From assembly GCA_047621945.1 (NCBI GenBank), contig JBLHMK010000021.1, positions 1-27,148 on the forward strand: a stretch of DNA of 27,148 nucleotides. The letters are read 5' to 3'. Under the pieces are notes generated by a model, which did no database searches, was not told where the DNA came from, and worked only from the letters and a program-made list of their open reading frames with translations. The DNA comes from JAFMKE01 sp047621945 (GTDB lineage: Bacteria; Bacteroidota; Bacteroidia; Chitinophagales; UBA8649). Below, piece by piece: positions 7,930 to 17,300 of this stretch. Within the stretch, counting starts at the first letter, position 1; each line of letters starts with the position of its first letter. The position numbers were made by a program, and so were the translations under genes.

Positions 7930-9778
7930 CGAGACCTCCTTTTAAGCATTTTTGAGAGAACTCAAGCAACTCTTGTTTCTTGAATGGAACTCCTTTTACC
8001 TTATTTATTCCTACAAAACTATTTTTAGGGTATGTTAATTTTAACAGTTTTATTAATTGTCCACTATTCAATTCTGGAACTATGATTTGCTTAAATGCAG
8101 AAAACATATCTCCCAAATTCTCAGGGAAAGGATGAATAAAATCTATCTGAATTTGAGATGCTTTCTTTCCTTCCTTTATCAATTCTTTCACTGTAGACTG
8201 GATTACACCTGTTGTATTCCCCCACCCCACTAGCAATAAGTCCCCACTTTGTTCTCCAACTAAAAATTCTTGTCGTGGAATAAACTTAGCAATAAGCGCC
8301 ACCTTCTCTGCACGAATATTAGTCATCTCTTGATGATTGTCTGGGTCGTAGCTTACATTACCCGTATCCAGTTCTTTTTCTAAACCACCTATTCGGTGCT
8401 GTTTATTAGGCGTGCCGGGCTTAACCCATTTTCTCACCAAATTCTCATCCCGTTGATAAGGCAAGAATCCTTCTTGTTCCAATTCTTCTATAGACATGTA
8501 AGGCGCAAGTATACTTGGCATTTCTTCTAAGCTTGGGTACTTCCATGGTTCACTTCCATTAGCAATATAGCCATCACTCAATAAAATTACAGGAGTCATA
8601 TGTTCGACCGCTAGTTTACAAGCCCAATATGCAGCTTCAAAACAATGCGAAGGACCGTGAGATGCTACAATAGGTATCGGAGATTCTCCATTTCTACCAT
8701 ACATGGCAAAAAGCAAATCTGATTGTTCTGTTTTTGTAGGCATTCCAGTAGATGGACCAGCGCGTTGCACATTCACAACGACCAATGGTAGCTCAAGAAT
8801 TAAAGCTAAGTTAATCGCTTCTGACTTTAGTGCTAAACCTGGGCCGGAGGTGCCTGTTACGCCTAAAGCTCCGCCAAATGAAGCTCCAATGGACGAGCAA
8901 GCAGCGGCAATTTCGTCTTCTGCCTGAAAAGTTTGGACACCATTTTTGGTGTGCTTGGCCAACTCATGTAAAATGTCTGATGCAGGTGTAATTGGATAAC
9001 TTCCATAAAACAATGGCAATTTCGCACTTGCAGAAGCAGCCATTAACCCATATGCCAAAGCCTGATTTCCCATGATGTTTCTGTATTCACCAGGGGGAAG
9101 TGAAGCCGCATTAACCTCCGTTTTATACCTACTTAGTTCTGCTGTTTCTCCATAATAAAATCCAGTTTCAACAACTTTGATATTTGCTTCTCTTAGCGCT
9201 TTGTTGTTCTTAAACTTTTCTTCTAAAAAATCCTTAACACTTGCAATGTCTCTATTGTACATCCAAAGAATCAGACCTAAAACAAACATGTTTTTACTTC
9301 TATCTTTTTCTTTAGCATCCAAGGGGGAATCACTTAGGGCTTCTTTTGTCAACTTAGTTGCCTCTACTACTATTATATCATAATTAGCAAGCAATGGGGT
9401 CTCTAATACATCCTCATCTGGGTTAAACCCCGCTAATCGCAAATTCTTTTTATCAAAACCAGCTGAATCTATTATTAACACTCCATTTTTTTTCAGCCCG
9501 CTAATAGAGTCTTTTAATGCCGCAGCATTCATAGCCACTAAGACATCAAATTCATCTCCTGGAGTATGTATCTCATGGCTACCAAAGTGAATTTGAAAAC
9601 CTGATACTCCATGGATCGTTCCTTGAGGGGCACGTATTTCCGCAGGGTAATTGGGGAAGGTAGCAAAGTCATTACCATGCAAGGCTGTATTATCAGTAAA
9701 CTGAGAGCCTGTCAATTGCATTCCGTCACCTGAATCACCTGCAAACTTTATGGCGATATTCGTACGCTGTTTATTCAT
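7922..9778 (-). CDS. korA: 2-oxoacid:ferredoxin oxidoreductase, fused gamma-alpha subunit
   Basis: A 618-residue fusion of the gamma and alpha parts of the enzyme. The gamma domain (about 8-205) begins IAIKFAGDSGDGMQLTG and carries FPNYPAEIRAPQGT; the alpha domain (from about 230) has YPITPAS at 261-267 and GTSGPGLALKSEAI, which form the pyrimidine-binding half of the thiamine diphosphate site. There is no ferredoxin-like delta domain, as usual in the two-subunit enzymes. The ATG shares one base with the stop of the preceding gene (TAATG), and the end overlaps korB by eight bases, so three genes form one translationally coupled unit. In Bacteroidota this pair is generally annotated as 2-oxoglutarate:ferredoxin oxidoreductase. 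Confidence 0.92.
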   Translation of the reverse strand: MNKQRTNIAIKFAGDSGDGMQLTGSQFTDNTALHGNDFATFPNYPAEIRAPQGTIHGVSGFQIHFGSHEIHTPGDEFDVLVAMNAAALKDSISGLKKNGVLIIDSAGFDKKNLRLAGFNPDEDVLETPLLANYDIIVVEATKLTKEALSDSPLDAKEKDRSKNMFVLGLILWMYNRDIASVKDFLEEKFKNNKALREANIKVVETGFYYGETAELSRYKTEVNAASLPPGEYRNIMGNQALAYGLMAASASAKLPLFYGSYPITPASDILHELAKHTKNGVQTFQAEDEIAAACSSIGASFGGALGVTGTSGPGLALKSEAINLALILELPLVVVNVQRAGPSTGMPTKTEQSDLLFAMYGRNGESPIPIVASHGPSHCFEAAYWACKLAVEHMTPVILLSDGYIANGSEPWKYPSLEEMPSILAPYMSIEELEQEGFLPYQRDENLVRKWVKPGTPNKQHRIGGLEKELDTGNVSYDPDNHQEMTNIRAEKVALIAKFIPRQEFLVGEQSGDLLLVGWGNTTGVIQSTVKELIKEGKKASQIQIDFIHPFPENLGDMFSAFKQIIVPELNSGQLIKLLKLTYPKNSFVGINKVKGVPFKKQELLEFSQKCLKGGLDD

Positions 9779-11676
9779 TAGTATGCTCGTTCATTTTTAC
9801 CTTCAACAAAAAATACAAACGCTCGGTTCACTACACGGTAACCTCCTGGGGTAGGATAGTTTCCTGTAAAGTACCAATCGCCCAAATTCTTAGGGCATGC
9901 CTTATTTAATTCTTCTACACTTTGATAAATTACTTTCACTTGTGAGAAAATATGCTCCGGTCTCACTATCTCACCAATTTTATCCGATATCTCATCGTCT
10001 GTGAATAAGTTATATAACTCCTTGACATAGTTCTTTTCTTTGGCAGTCCCATCTTGCAAAGCCGTCTTACACTTTTGGTAAACCTCATCAATTTTATACT
10101 CAAGTTCTCTATCCTTCAATAGTGCAAGTAGTGCTCGAAAAGCAATAAAATCATGCATTTTACTCATATCGATTCCATAACAATCAGGATAGCGTATTTG
10201 CGGAGCTGAGGACACCACAACAATCTTCTTAGGACCTAATCGATCTAAAATAGACAAGATGCTTTTTTGCAAAGTCGTCCCTCTTACAATCGAATCATCA
10301 ATCATGACTAGTGTGTCTGTATTACGGTTAATAGAATCATAAGTGATATCATAAACGTGCGATACCATTTCGTCACGAGCGGCATCATCAGTAATGAAAG
10401 TTCTCATCTTAACATCTTTGACCGCTATTTTCTCTACTCTTGGTCGAAGGTTGAGCAGGTGATTCAACTCCTCACTTGGCATGTTAGGACGTTTTTCTAT
10501 TTCTCTTTGTTTATGCTTATTAATATGTTCTTCAATTCCTTTAAGCATTCCGTAAAATGCGACCTCCGCAGTGTTAGGAATAAAAGAAAGTACGGTATTC
10601 TCGTAATCATAATTAACTTCCTTCATCACCTTTTCTGTAAGGCGGTATCCTAAATCTAGACGCTCTTTATAAATTTCTGTATCTGTTCCTCTTGAAAAAT
10701 AAATCCGTTCAAAGCTACATGACAGAATCTCTCTAGGAGCTAGGCACTCTTTAAGCGAAATGTTTCCATCTTTTTTGATAATTAAAGCGTTACCAGGAGG
10801 AATTACTTTTACCTTATCAGAACTCACATTAAAGGTAGTTTGTATGGCTGGTCTTTCAGAAGCAACCACTACGATCTCATCATCCATATAATAATATCCC
10901 GGTCGAATACCATTAGGATCTCTTAAAACAAATGAATCTCCATGTCCAACTAATCCTGCCATTAGATACCCCCCATCAAAATCTTTTGCGGACATTTTAA
11001 GAATGCCTTCAATATCTAATTCCTTTTCGATAAAGGTTGACAAGGTTTTATGGTCGTAATTTTCAGAATTATATTTATCAAATATGCGTTGAACATCTCT
11101 ATCTACGTAGTGTCCAATCTTTTCCATTACAGAAACTGTATCTCTTTTTTGAATAGGGTGCTGCCCAATCTCTACTAAGAAATCAATCAATTCATCTACA
11201 TTAGTAAGATTGAAGTTTCCGGCCATTACTAGGTTTCTACTTCTCCAGTTATTTTTTCTGATGAATGGATGACAAGACTGAATACTATTTCCGCCATGTG
11301 TTCCGTATCGAAGGTGGCCAAGAAAAAGCTCGCCAGCTGAGGAAACATTCTTTTTTAACCACTCTGCATTCAACTGGTTTTTTGGAATTTTACTCGTTTT
11401 TTCATTAACCTCCTTAAACACCTTTCTAAAAATGTCCTGAAGAGGTTGTTGCTTAATACTTCGGTGTCTATTAATAAATTGTTCACCTGGAACAGTGTCA
11501 AATTTGACATAGGCTAAGCCAGCACCATCCTGACCTCGATTGTGTTGTTTCTCCATCAATAAATACATTTTATTTACCGCATAAGATGCTGTACCGTATT
11601 TATCAATGTAATACTGTTGAGGTTTTAGAAGTCTTAAAAATGCTACACCACATTCGTGCTTTATAGAATCGCTCAT
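9778..11676 (-). CDS. Amidophosphoribosyltransferase-like (PurF paralogue), glutaminase plus PRTase
   Basis: A 632-residue protein with both halves of PurF, which makes phosphoribosylamine from PRPP and glutamine. The Ntn glutaminase half has Cys9 in HECGVA, implying removal of an eight-residue propeptide, then RGQDGAGL (47-54) and GHLRYGTHGG (120-129). The PRTase half has DDSIVRGTT (460-468), an intact PRPP loop. Differences from textbook PurF: about 130 residues longer, including an extra segment near 380-425; GNFNLTN at 153-159 where PurF has HNGNLTN; and YFSRGTD (327-332) where PurF has YFARPDS. It may therefore be a second, specialised paralogue rather than the purine-pathway enzyme. It is the first gene of the korAB operon, sharing one base with korA. 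Confidence 0.78.
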   Translation of the reverse strand: MSDSIKHECGVAFLRLLKPQQYYIDKYGTASYAVNKMYLLMEKQHNRGQDGAGLAYVKFDTVPGEQFINRHRSIKQQPLQDIFRKVFKEVNEKTSKIPKNQLNAEWLKKNVSSAGELFLGHLRYGTHGGNSIQSCHPFIRKNNWRSRNLVMAGNFNLTNVDELIDFLVEIGQHPIQKRDTVSVMEKIGHYVDRDVQRIFDKYNSENYDHKTLSTFIEKELDIEGILKMSAKDFDGGYLMAGLVGHGDSFVLRDPNGIRPGYYYMDDEIVVVASERPAIQTTFNVSSDKVKVIPPGNALIIKKDGNISLKECLAPREILSCSFERIYFSRGTDTEIYKERLDLGYRLTEKVMKEVNYDYENTVLSFIPNTAEVAFYGMLKGIEEHINKHKQREIEKRPNMPSEELNHLLNLRPRVEKIAVKDVKMRTFITDDAARDEMVSHVYDITYDSINRNTDTLVMIDDSIVRGTTLQKSILSILDRLGPKKIVVVSSAPQIRYPDCYGIDMSKMHDFIAFRALLALLKDRELEYKIDEVYQKCKTALQDGTAKEKNYVKELYNLFTDDEISDKIGEIVRPEHIFSQVKVIYQSVEELNKACPKNLGDWYFTGNYPTPGGYRVVNRAFVFFVEGKNERAY

Positions 11677-11688
11677 AATCTTAAGAAC

Positions 11689-11749
11689 GTAAAGGTAGAT
11701 AAAATGGTTTTTAATAAACCAATAATATAGTTTTGTCGTTTACCTTTAC
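11689..11749. repeat. Mirrored TACCTTTAC boxes between divergent genes
   Basis: GTAAAGGTA (11689-11697) and TACCTTTAC (11741-11749) are exact 9-base inverted copies 43 bases apart, one just before each divergent start codon (12 bases before the PurF-like ATG, 8 or 17 before the nfu ATG). Each differs by one base from the -7 consensus TAnnTTTG, and the minus-strand copy has a TTG 22 bases upstream. They may be paired promoters or a shared operator. Confidence 0.45.
11728..11735 (+). promoter_or_regulatory. Candidate -7 box for nfu
   Basis: TAGTTTTG is an exact TAnnTTTG match, 22 bases before the first possible ATG of the Nfu gene. No good TTG lies at the -33 distance, so the call is tentative; the TACCTTTAC copy just downstream is the competing candidate. 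Confidence 0.35.
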
Positions 11750-11757
11750 ATAAACAA

Positions 11758-12360
11758 ATGTGGATAATGGAAAAAGAGCAAGTAAAATTCGTAGAAATAT
11801 ATACTGAAAGTACCCCAAACCCTAAGATGTTGAAGTTTGTTTCGACTAATGTTTTATTGCCCAATGAGATGCTAGAATGTAAGGATAAAGAGGAAGCTGT
11901 TCTTTCTCCTCTTGCCCAAGCCTTCTTTGAATTCGATTATATCGATAGTGTATTCATTTCAAATGATTTTGTGACCCTTTCTAAAAAGGAAACGGAAGAA
12001 GAATGGTTCGAACTTAGTTTTGAACTTAAAGCCTTTCTAAAAGATTACATATTAGCTGGGAAAGAAATTGTTAGTCCTGCATTTTTTGAGCAACAAAAGG
12101 AATTACGCAAAGAACAGGCTAAGGTTGTCGGCATTGATGCTCAAATTATAGAGTTACTTGACAAGTATGTTAAGCCAGCTGTTGAAATGGATGGAGGAAA
12201 TATTGAATTCAAATCGTTCGACGAAGGAAAAGTAACCTTGATTATGCAAGGCGCATGTTCAGGTTGCCCGAGTAGTTCTGCCACTTTAAAAGATGGTATA
12301 GAAGCGATGTTAAAGCGCATGGTTCCACAAGTCACCGAAGTTGTAGCTGAAGCAGGATAA
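11758..12360 (+). CDS. Nfu-type Fe-S cluster carrier (Nfu_N plus NifU-like domain)
   Basis: A 200-residue protein that would hold a [4Fe-4S] cluster between two monomers and pass it to client enzymes in the cytoplasm. The N-terminal Nfu_N domain (about 12-100) starts IYTESTPNPKMLKF; the C-terminal NifU-like domain (about 127-198) has VKPAVEMDGGNIEF and the cluster-binding CSGCP (Cys167, Cys170). A second ATG at 11767 (MEKEQVKF) is an equally good start and would fit the spacing to the upstream box better. It is divergent from the PurF-like/korAB operon, whose KorB subunit carries a [4Fe-4S] cluster, so a supply link is plausible but not shown. A shadow frame on the other strand is ignored. 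Confidence 0.9.
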   Translation: MWIMEKEQVKFVEIYTESTPNPKMLKFVSTNVLLPNEMLECKDKEEAVLSPLAQAFFEFDYIDSVFISNDFVTLSKKETEEEWFELSFELKAFLKDYILAGKEIVSPAFFEQQKELRKEQAKVVGIDAQIIELLDKYVKPAVEMDGGNIEFKSFDEGKVTLIMQGACSGCPSSSATLKDGIEAMLKRMVPQVTEVVAEAG

Positions 12361-12411
12361 TATTTGAATATTTCCTTGATTTAGTTCTTACATTTAAGCT
12401 AAATACAATTC

Positions 12412-13407
12412 ATGCCACCCTTTGTAATCATAGCTGCTTGGTTTTTAGTCCTTGCTATTTCACTTACTATTCTGCTAAAATCTGCAGATTATTTTGTGAG
12501 TATAGCAGAACAATTAGGTAGAAAATTTAATGTTCCCGCGTTTATTGTAGGTGCTACAGTAGTTGCTTTTGGGACATCTTTACCTGAATTGGCTGTGGGT
12601 GTAATTTCTGTATTAAATGATGAACCGGATATTGTTACCGGCACAGTAGTAGGTTCCAATGTGAGTAACATTTTATTCATAACAGGAATAGCCATTCTAC
12701 TTAGTTCTGGATTTGTCATTCGATTCACCCAACACCGCATCGAATTCTTACTTTTAATATTTATCACTCTATTGGTTTCATATTTCCTCTGGGACCAATC
12801 ATTCAATATCATTGAAGCCATAATTTGTTTGATTTTACTAGTTAATTATTTAGTTTATGTAGTTGGTTTTTCGGGAAGTAAAAATGTAACATCAGCTAAA
12901 GGGGGACATGAGATTACATGGAAACAATACTCTTTTTTTAGCCTAAGTGTTTTTGGGGTATGGTTGGGAGCAAAATTTACCACAGATGCCATAATGACCA
13001 TTAGTAAAATGCTTTCTTTGGGGAGTGATGTCATCTCTCAGACGGTTGTTGCTTTAGGGACCTCATTGCCAGAGCTAGCGGTAACAGTAAGTGCTGTCCG
13101 GAAAAAACATTTTAGTATAATTTTGGGCAATGTAATGGGTTCAAACATATTCAATTTATTAGCTGTTTTGGCAGTGCCTGCAATAGTGGGGTTTGCGAAT
13201 AATAAGCCTTATTTCGTAAGTGATGATGGATTCAATCAATTTGGGATACCTATTCTCTTAGTCGCAACAGCCTTGCTTTTGCTCACGAGTTTCTTTAAGC
13301 GGACCCCAAGAAGCTTTGGCTTACTTTTTATTCTTCTCTACATCTTCTTTATGGTTGGATCTTTTCTAAAGATTAAGCTGTTTAAAATTTCAGAAGGACT
13401 TATTTAA
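12412..13407 (+). CDS. Calcium/sodium antiporter, CaCA family (YrbG-like)
   Basis: A 331-residue inner-membrane exchanger with about ten hydrophobic segments. The two inverted alpha repeats that form the ion site are plain: GTSLPEL (54-60) with GSNVSN (81-86), and GTSLPEL (216-222) with GSNIFN (243-248). The acidic residue of each repeat is present. Family members exchange cytoplasmic Ca2+ for Na+ (some need K+); the ion preference here is not decided by sequence. It starts 51 bases after nfu and could be co-transcribed, although a weak TTTG-N22-TACATTTA candidate promoter lies in the gap. Its last eight bases overlap the end of the opposing MscS gene. Confidence 0.9.
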   Translation: MPPFVIIAAWFLVLAISLTILLKSADYFVSIAEQLGRKFNVPAFIVGATVVAFGTSLPELAVGVISVLNDEPDIVTGTVVGSNVSNILFITGIAILLSSGFVIRFTQHRIEFLLLIFITLLVSYFLWDQSFNIIEAIICLILLVNYLVYVVGFSGSKNVTSAKGGHEITWKQYSFFSLSVFGVWLGAKFTTDAIMTISKMLSLGSDVISQTVVALGTSLPELAVTVSAVRKKHFSIILGNVMGSNIFNLLAVLAVPAIVGFANNKPYFVSDDGFNQFGIPILLVATALLLLTSFFKRTPRSFGLLFILLYIFFMVGSFLKIKLFKISEGLI

Positions 13408-14275
13408 TTGGCTTATTTTCCTCGTCAGTTTTAACGATCTTTTCTTTTAGGCTATCAGGCATTTGTTTGATATAAAGATCTTGCTGAGGAAACGGAATGG
13501 TAATATGGAATTTTCGAAAACCCTGATCTATCATAAAACGTAAATCACTTCTCACATCTTCAATACGCTGATACTCATTGGACCAAAAAAGTAATTCAAA
13601 ATCAACGGATGAATTATTAAACTCTACTAATCTAACAAACGCTCCTGGAAGTACTTTACTGTGTCTCTCGGCACATTCCAGCAATACTCTCTTCACCAAT
13701 TGAACATCACTACCATAAGCAACCCCCACCGCCACAGTATGTCTCACGGTATCGTTATCATGGCTAAAGTTTATTACGTTATCGACTGTTATTTTTGAAT
13801 TAGGGACAATTATAGAAATATTCCTTCTTGAAGTAATCAAGGATGTACGCAATCCAATTTTCTTTACTTCCCCCATGGTATTACCTACTTCAATCCAATC
13901 TCCCTTTTGCACGGTTCCTTCCATTAGCAGAATCACTCCTGAGGCAAAATCATTAAAGGTTTGTTGCAAACCTAGACCAATACCTACTAATAAAGCAGCT
14001 CCCGCTGCCCAAAGCACGGATAATTTCAAGCCCAAGCTTTGAAAAACCAGCATAAACGTAAGCGTGTAAACCACGTATTTAATTAACTGGGAAATGGCAT
14101 ATCTCCTACCTTCTTCTAGCCCTTTTCTTTTAAAGTAAGAGTTAAGAACAAATTTCCTAAACAGCAGAAAGGCAAATGGCAGAAAGGCCAGCACAAACAA
14201 GGACAACACAATATTACTCAAGTGAAACACGTGTTCGTTCCAAGTAAAAAGTTCTACATCCAAGAATTCTTTCAT
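13400..14275 (-). CDS. Small-conductance mechanosensitive channel, MscS family
   Basis: A 291-residue inner-membrane channel that would open on hypo-osmotic shock. Three membrane segments: about 20-46, 62-80 and the pore helix 87-117, rich in Gly/Ala (AAGAALLVGIGLGLQQ) and running into NDFASGVILLMEG. The beta domain follows (GDWIEVGNTMGEVKKIGLR, about 125-143), with VPNSKI in the expected place, then the C-terminal alpha/beta domain. At this length it is a minimal MscS without extra N-terminal helices. It converges on the antiporter with an eight-base overlap and no terminator between them. Confidence 0.9.
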   Translation of the reverse strand: MKEFLDVELFTWNEHVFHLSNIVLSLFVLAFLPFAFLLFRKFVLNSYFKRKGLEEGRRYAISQLIKYVVYTLTFMLVFQSLGLKLSVLWAAGAALLVGIGLGLQQTFNDFASGVILLMEGTVQKGDWIEVGNTMGEVKKIGLRTSLITSRRNISIIVPNSKITVDNVINFSHDNDTVRHTVAVGVAYGSDVQLVKRVLLECAERHSKVLPGAFVRLVEFNNSSVDFELLFWSNEYQRIEDVRSDLRFMIDQGFRKFHITIPFPQQDLYIKQMPDSLKEKIVKTDEENKPIK

Positions 14276-14376
14276 GATTATTAACTATTATAAAGTAAAA
14301 GTATTACTTATTTAGTTCTAAATAGAATCCTATTCCAGCAAGACGAGTTCTTTATTGTTCGATCCTTGCGATTGAT

Positions 14377-17300
14377 CTAAAAATCATAACCCAAAGCCAC
14401 TTGGAAACGAGGTTTATTTACCTTGCCAGTATCATATCCCCAACCAAGGTCAGCTCGAAAGAAGTAGCCCATCAGTTCCATTCTCATCCCTATTCCAAAT
14501 CCCATCACAACAGGCTCCTTATAAACATCTAGTCGAGCTACAGCCGTAGGGTTTTCTGGAGAATTTTGACGAATCTCTTGAGCGATATTGCCTTTCCCAA
14601 ATGGAGACACGCCTTCCCAAGCTGTTCCTACATCAAAGAATCCAATTAACTGAAAATTCTCAAGCAAACTAGACTTTAACTCTCGCTTACTGAAGGCAGA
14701 AAAGACTGGAATACGAATTTCACTATTGATTACCGCGAAACTATTTCCATTACGAATATTCTGCTGGAAGCCATGCATATTAACAGCTAAGCTTTGGTAC
14801 GCATAATTATTATCAGTATTGACAATCGTCGTTTCATTAAAATTCGGAAACAACATCCCCTCTGTTCCTCCCAAATAATAAACCATCTTTTTCGTCCCCA
14901 CCGAAGTGCTATAAGCAAAACGATTAGCCCAGATGATAGTTTTGTATACCTTTTGATAATGTCTAGCGTCAACTCCCCAAAGCATTAAATAAGAATTATT
15001 AAAAATTGGCACTTGAACTTGTTGTTTCAAAATGGTATCCTCTCTTGTGGGAAACTCTTTTTGAAACTCATAGTAGACATTTACCTTGAAACCATACATA
15101 ATGTTTTTAGCAACAGACAGGGTATGGTCATGAACAAACTCTACCCGATTATACACCCAATTTTGACTTCGATTAGCTTGATTTAGGGTAAACTGATCAG
15201 TAGATTTTGTAATAAATCGATCATTTCGAAAACCAATCTTCAATCTTAAGCTATTCAATTGATTGAAAGGGTAAGTCAACTTAGTTTCTAAAAGGTTCGT
15301 TTTCGTATTTAAGACTCCAAAAGGGTTCGCATTTGGTGAAGTGTCCAAACTAGGACTAATTTCACTTAGGTTTTTATGATAAAAAGTTAAGCTTTTGTCC
15401 CAACGTTTTTTGTAGTTTTCATAACTAAAAAAAATCTCCATATTTTCAAAAATTCCAATTTTAAAAGGCAGTGCCTGCCCATTGACTTGAGGGTTTAAGT
15501 TTCCAAACAAGGGCATTCTAATTCCTCCATAGAGCTTATGATCTTCAAACAAATCGGTGATTCCAAATCTTAGCATAGGATTCAATCCTGGCTGACTAAA
15601 GTTAGGGTCGTTGGGATTGAACGGTTGATAATTATTTACTAGTAAAGAATTATCAAGTCCTACTGAAATATTATCAGTCATGAACTTAAGAAAATACTGT
15701 CGGGTGCGGGTGAACTTATATTCATCGCTAGAATTCTCCGGCAAGTTAGCGTCCTTATTTAGCCATGCCGCCTTGTGTGCTTCAGAGAGCTGCTCCCATC
15801 CATCAAATTTACTTTGGTAAACGATTACCTTTTCTTTTTTCTCTTCAACTACTGCTTCTAATTCCTTCGCCGATTGAGTAGCTTCCTTCTTCAATCTTTT
15901 CTTTTCCTCTTTTTCTATGAGCTTATTCATATAAGTTCCATTCACTTCCGAACCTGAATAGTTATAGTCTATGTTATTTAATACGAATACCTCTTTCTGA
16001 TTAATACTAACCAACTCAATCTGAGCTTTATCAAATTTCCCCACACTTAACTCTTCTATATTGATGTTATAGTGTTTGTAAAGCTTATTAGCTCCCTGCA
16101 TTTTATACACTGGAACTACGTGTTGACTTTTGATTGCTTTAAGGGTTTGATTCTTGGCTAAAGCACCTTGCAAGTCAATTCCTTGATCAATTACAATCGA
16201 GTCTATTTCCCCCAATTCCTCTTCAATCGTATATACATACTTCATTCTATCATCCACCTTAGTCCGCTCTAAAGACCCTTCATACTGAGCCAAAATTCCA
16301 CTAGCATCACTTAAAAAAGTATAGGTAGAATCTGTGAACGCTTGGGGGTATTGTTCGTTCGCTAATGGCGTAAAACTAAGCTGCGAAAACGGCTGTACTG
16401 GATTATTAAAATCATAAAAGAACACGTCGAAATTGTTGTTTGGAAGAATGGTATCTAACCTTCCTTTCACTAACTCATCACTTGGTCTGTTTGATATAAA
16501 TAAGGCACCTGATCGTCCTTCTAACTTAACAAATGAAGGCTGCAAATCATCGTAAAAGTCATTGGTTATTTTAATCACCTTGTTTGTCGGCATGTAATAC
16601 TTAAAAATATCAATCTGACTCATTTGCATAGCAGATAGCAGCAAGTTTCTACTATCCTCTGCATAGCTAAAGTCATAGACCTTCTGAAACTTTCGCATAG
16701 GTTCAGGCTTGTCTTCTTTTTTAAAGTCATCCTCTACCACATAATGTACTAAATTGAACATGTCCTTCTTCTCGTAGACTACCGTCAATTTTTTCCCTTT
16801 AGGTTCCCAGGCAAGCATGGGGTTTGAAAGATCCGTTTCCAAAGCGGTGGTTCTAAAACCTCCATTGATCAGCGCTTTTGTTTCTTTCGTTTCAAAATTA
16901 TATACGAAGACTTTCCATCTACCGATGTCGTTTATAGTATAAGCCAAGTACTTTCCATCTGGGCTCAATTTCCCTTGATGTTTTACAAAGGCTTTATGCT
17001 TTTTTAGCGGAACAGCATTTGATTCTTCCACCTGATCATAAAGTTCTTTTTCTTTCTTAAACTTCTCGAGATTCGAATAGTACCATTGCTCTAAAAACTT
17101 ATCTTGATACATGCCCGTAACGAAAAGAATTCCATCCTCTACACTCCTATTTACCTTCGTTAAATACAAGAGATTACCGACTGCGTCTTTTCCAAATTGA
17201 TCTTCAAGGTAATGCCAAATTGAATGTCCAACCAAATCCATTTCATCTGGAGACAGTTTACTTAGATTACTAAAACGACCAGATAGGATTCCATCTCTTA

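Noticed and set aside
11673..11864. 63-residue minus-strand frame across the divergent promoter region
   Set aside because: It is antisense to the start of nfu and has no recognisable features.
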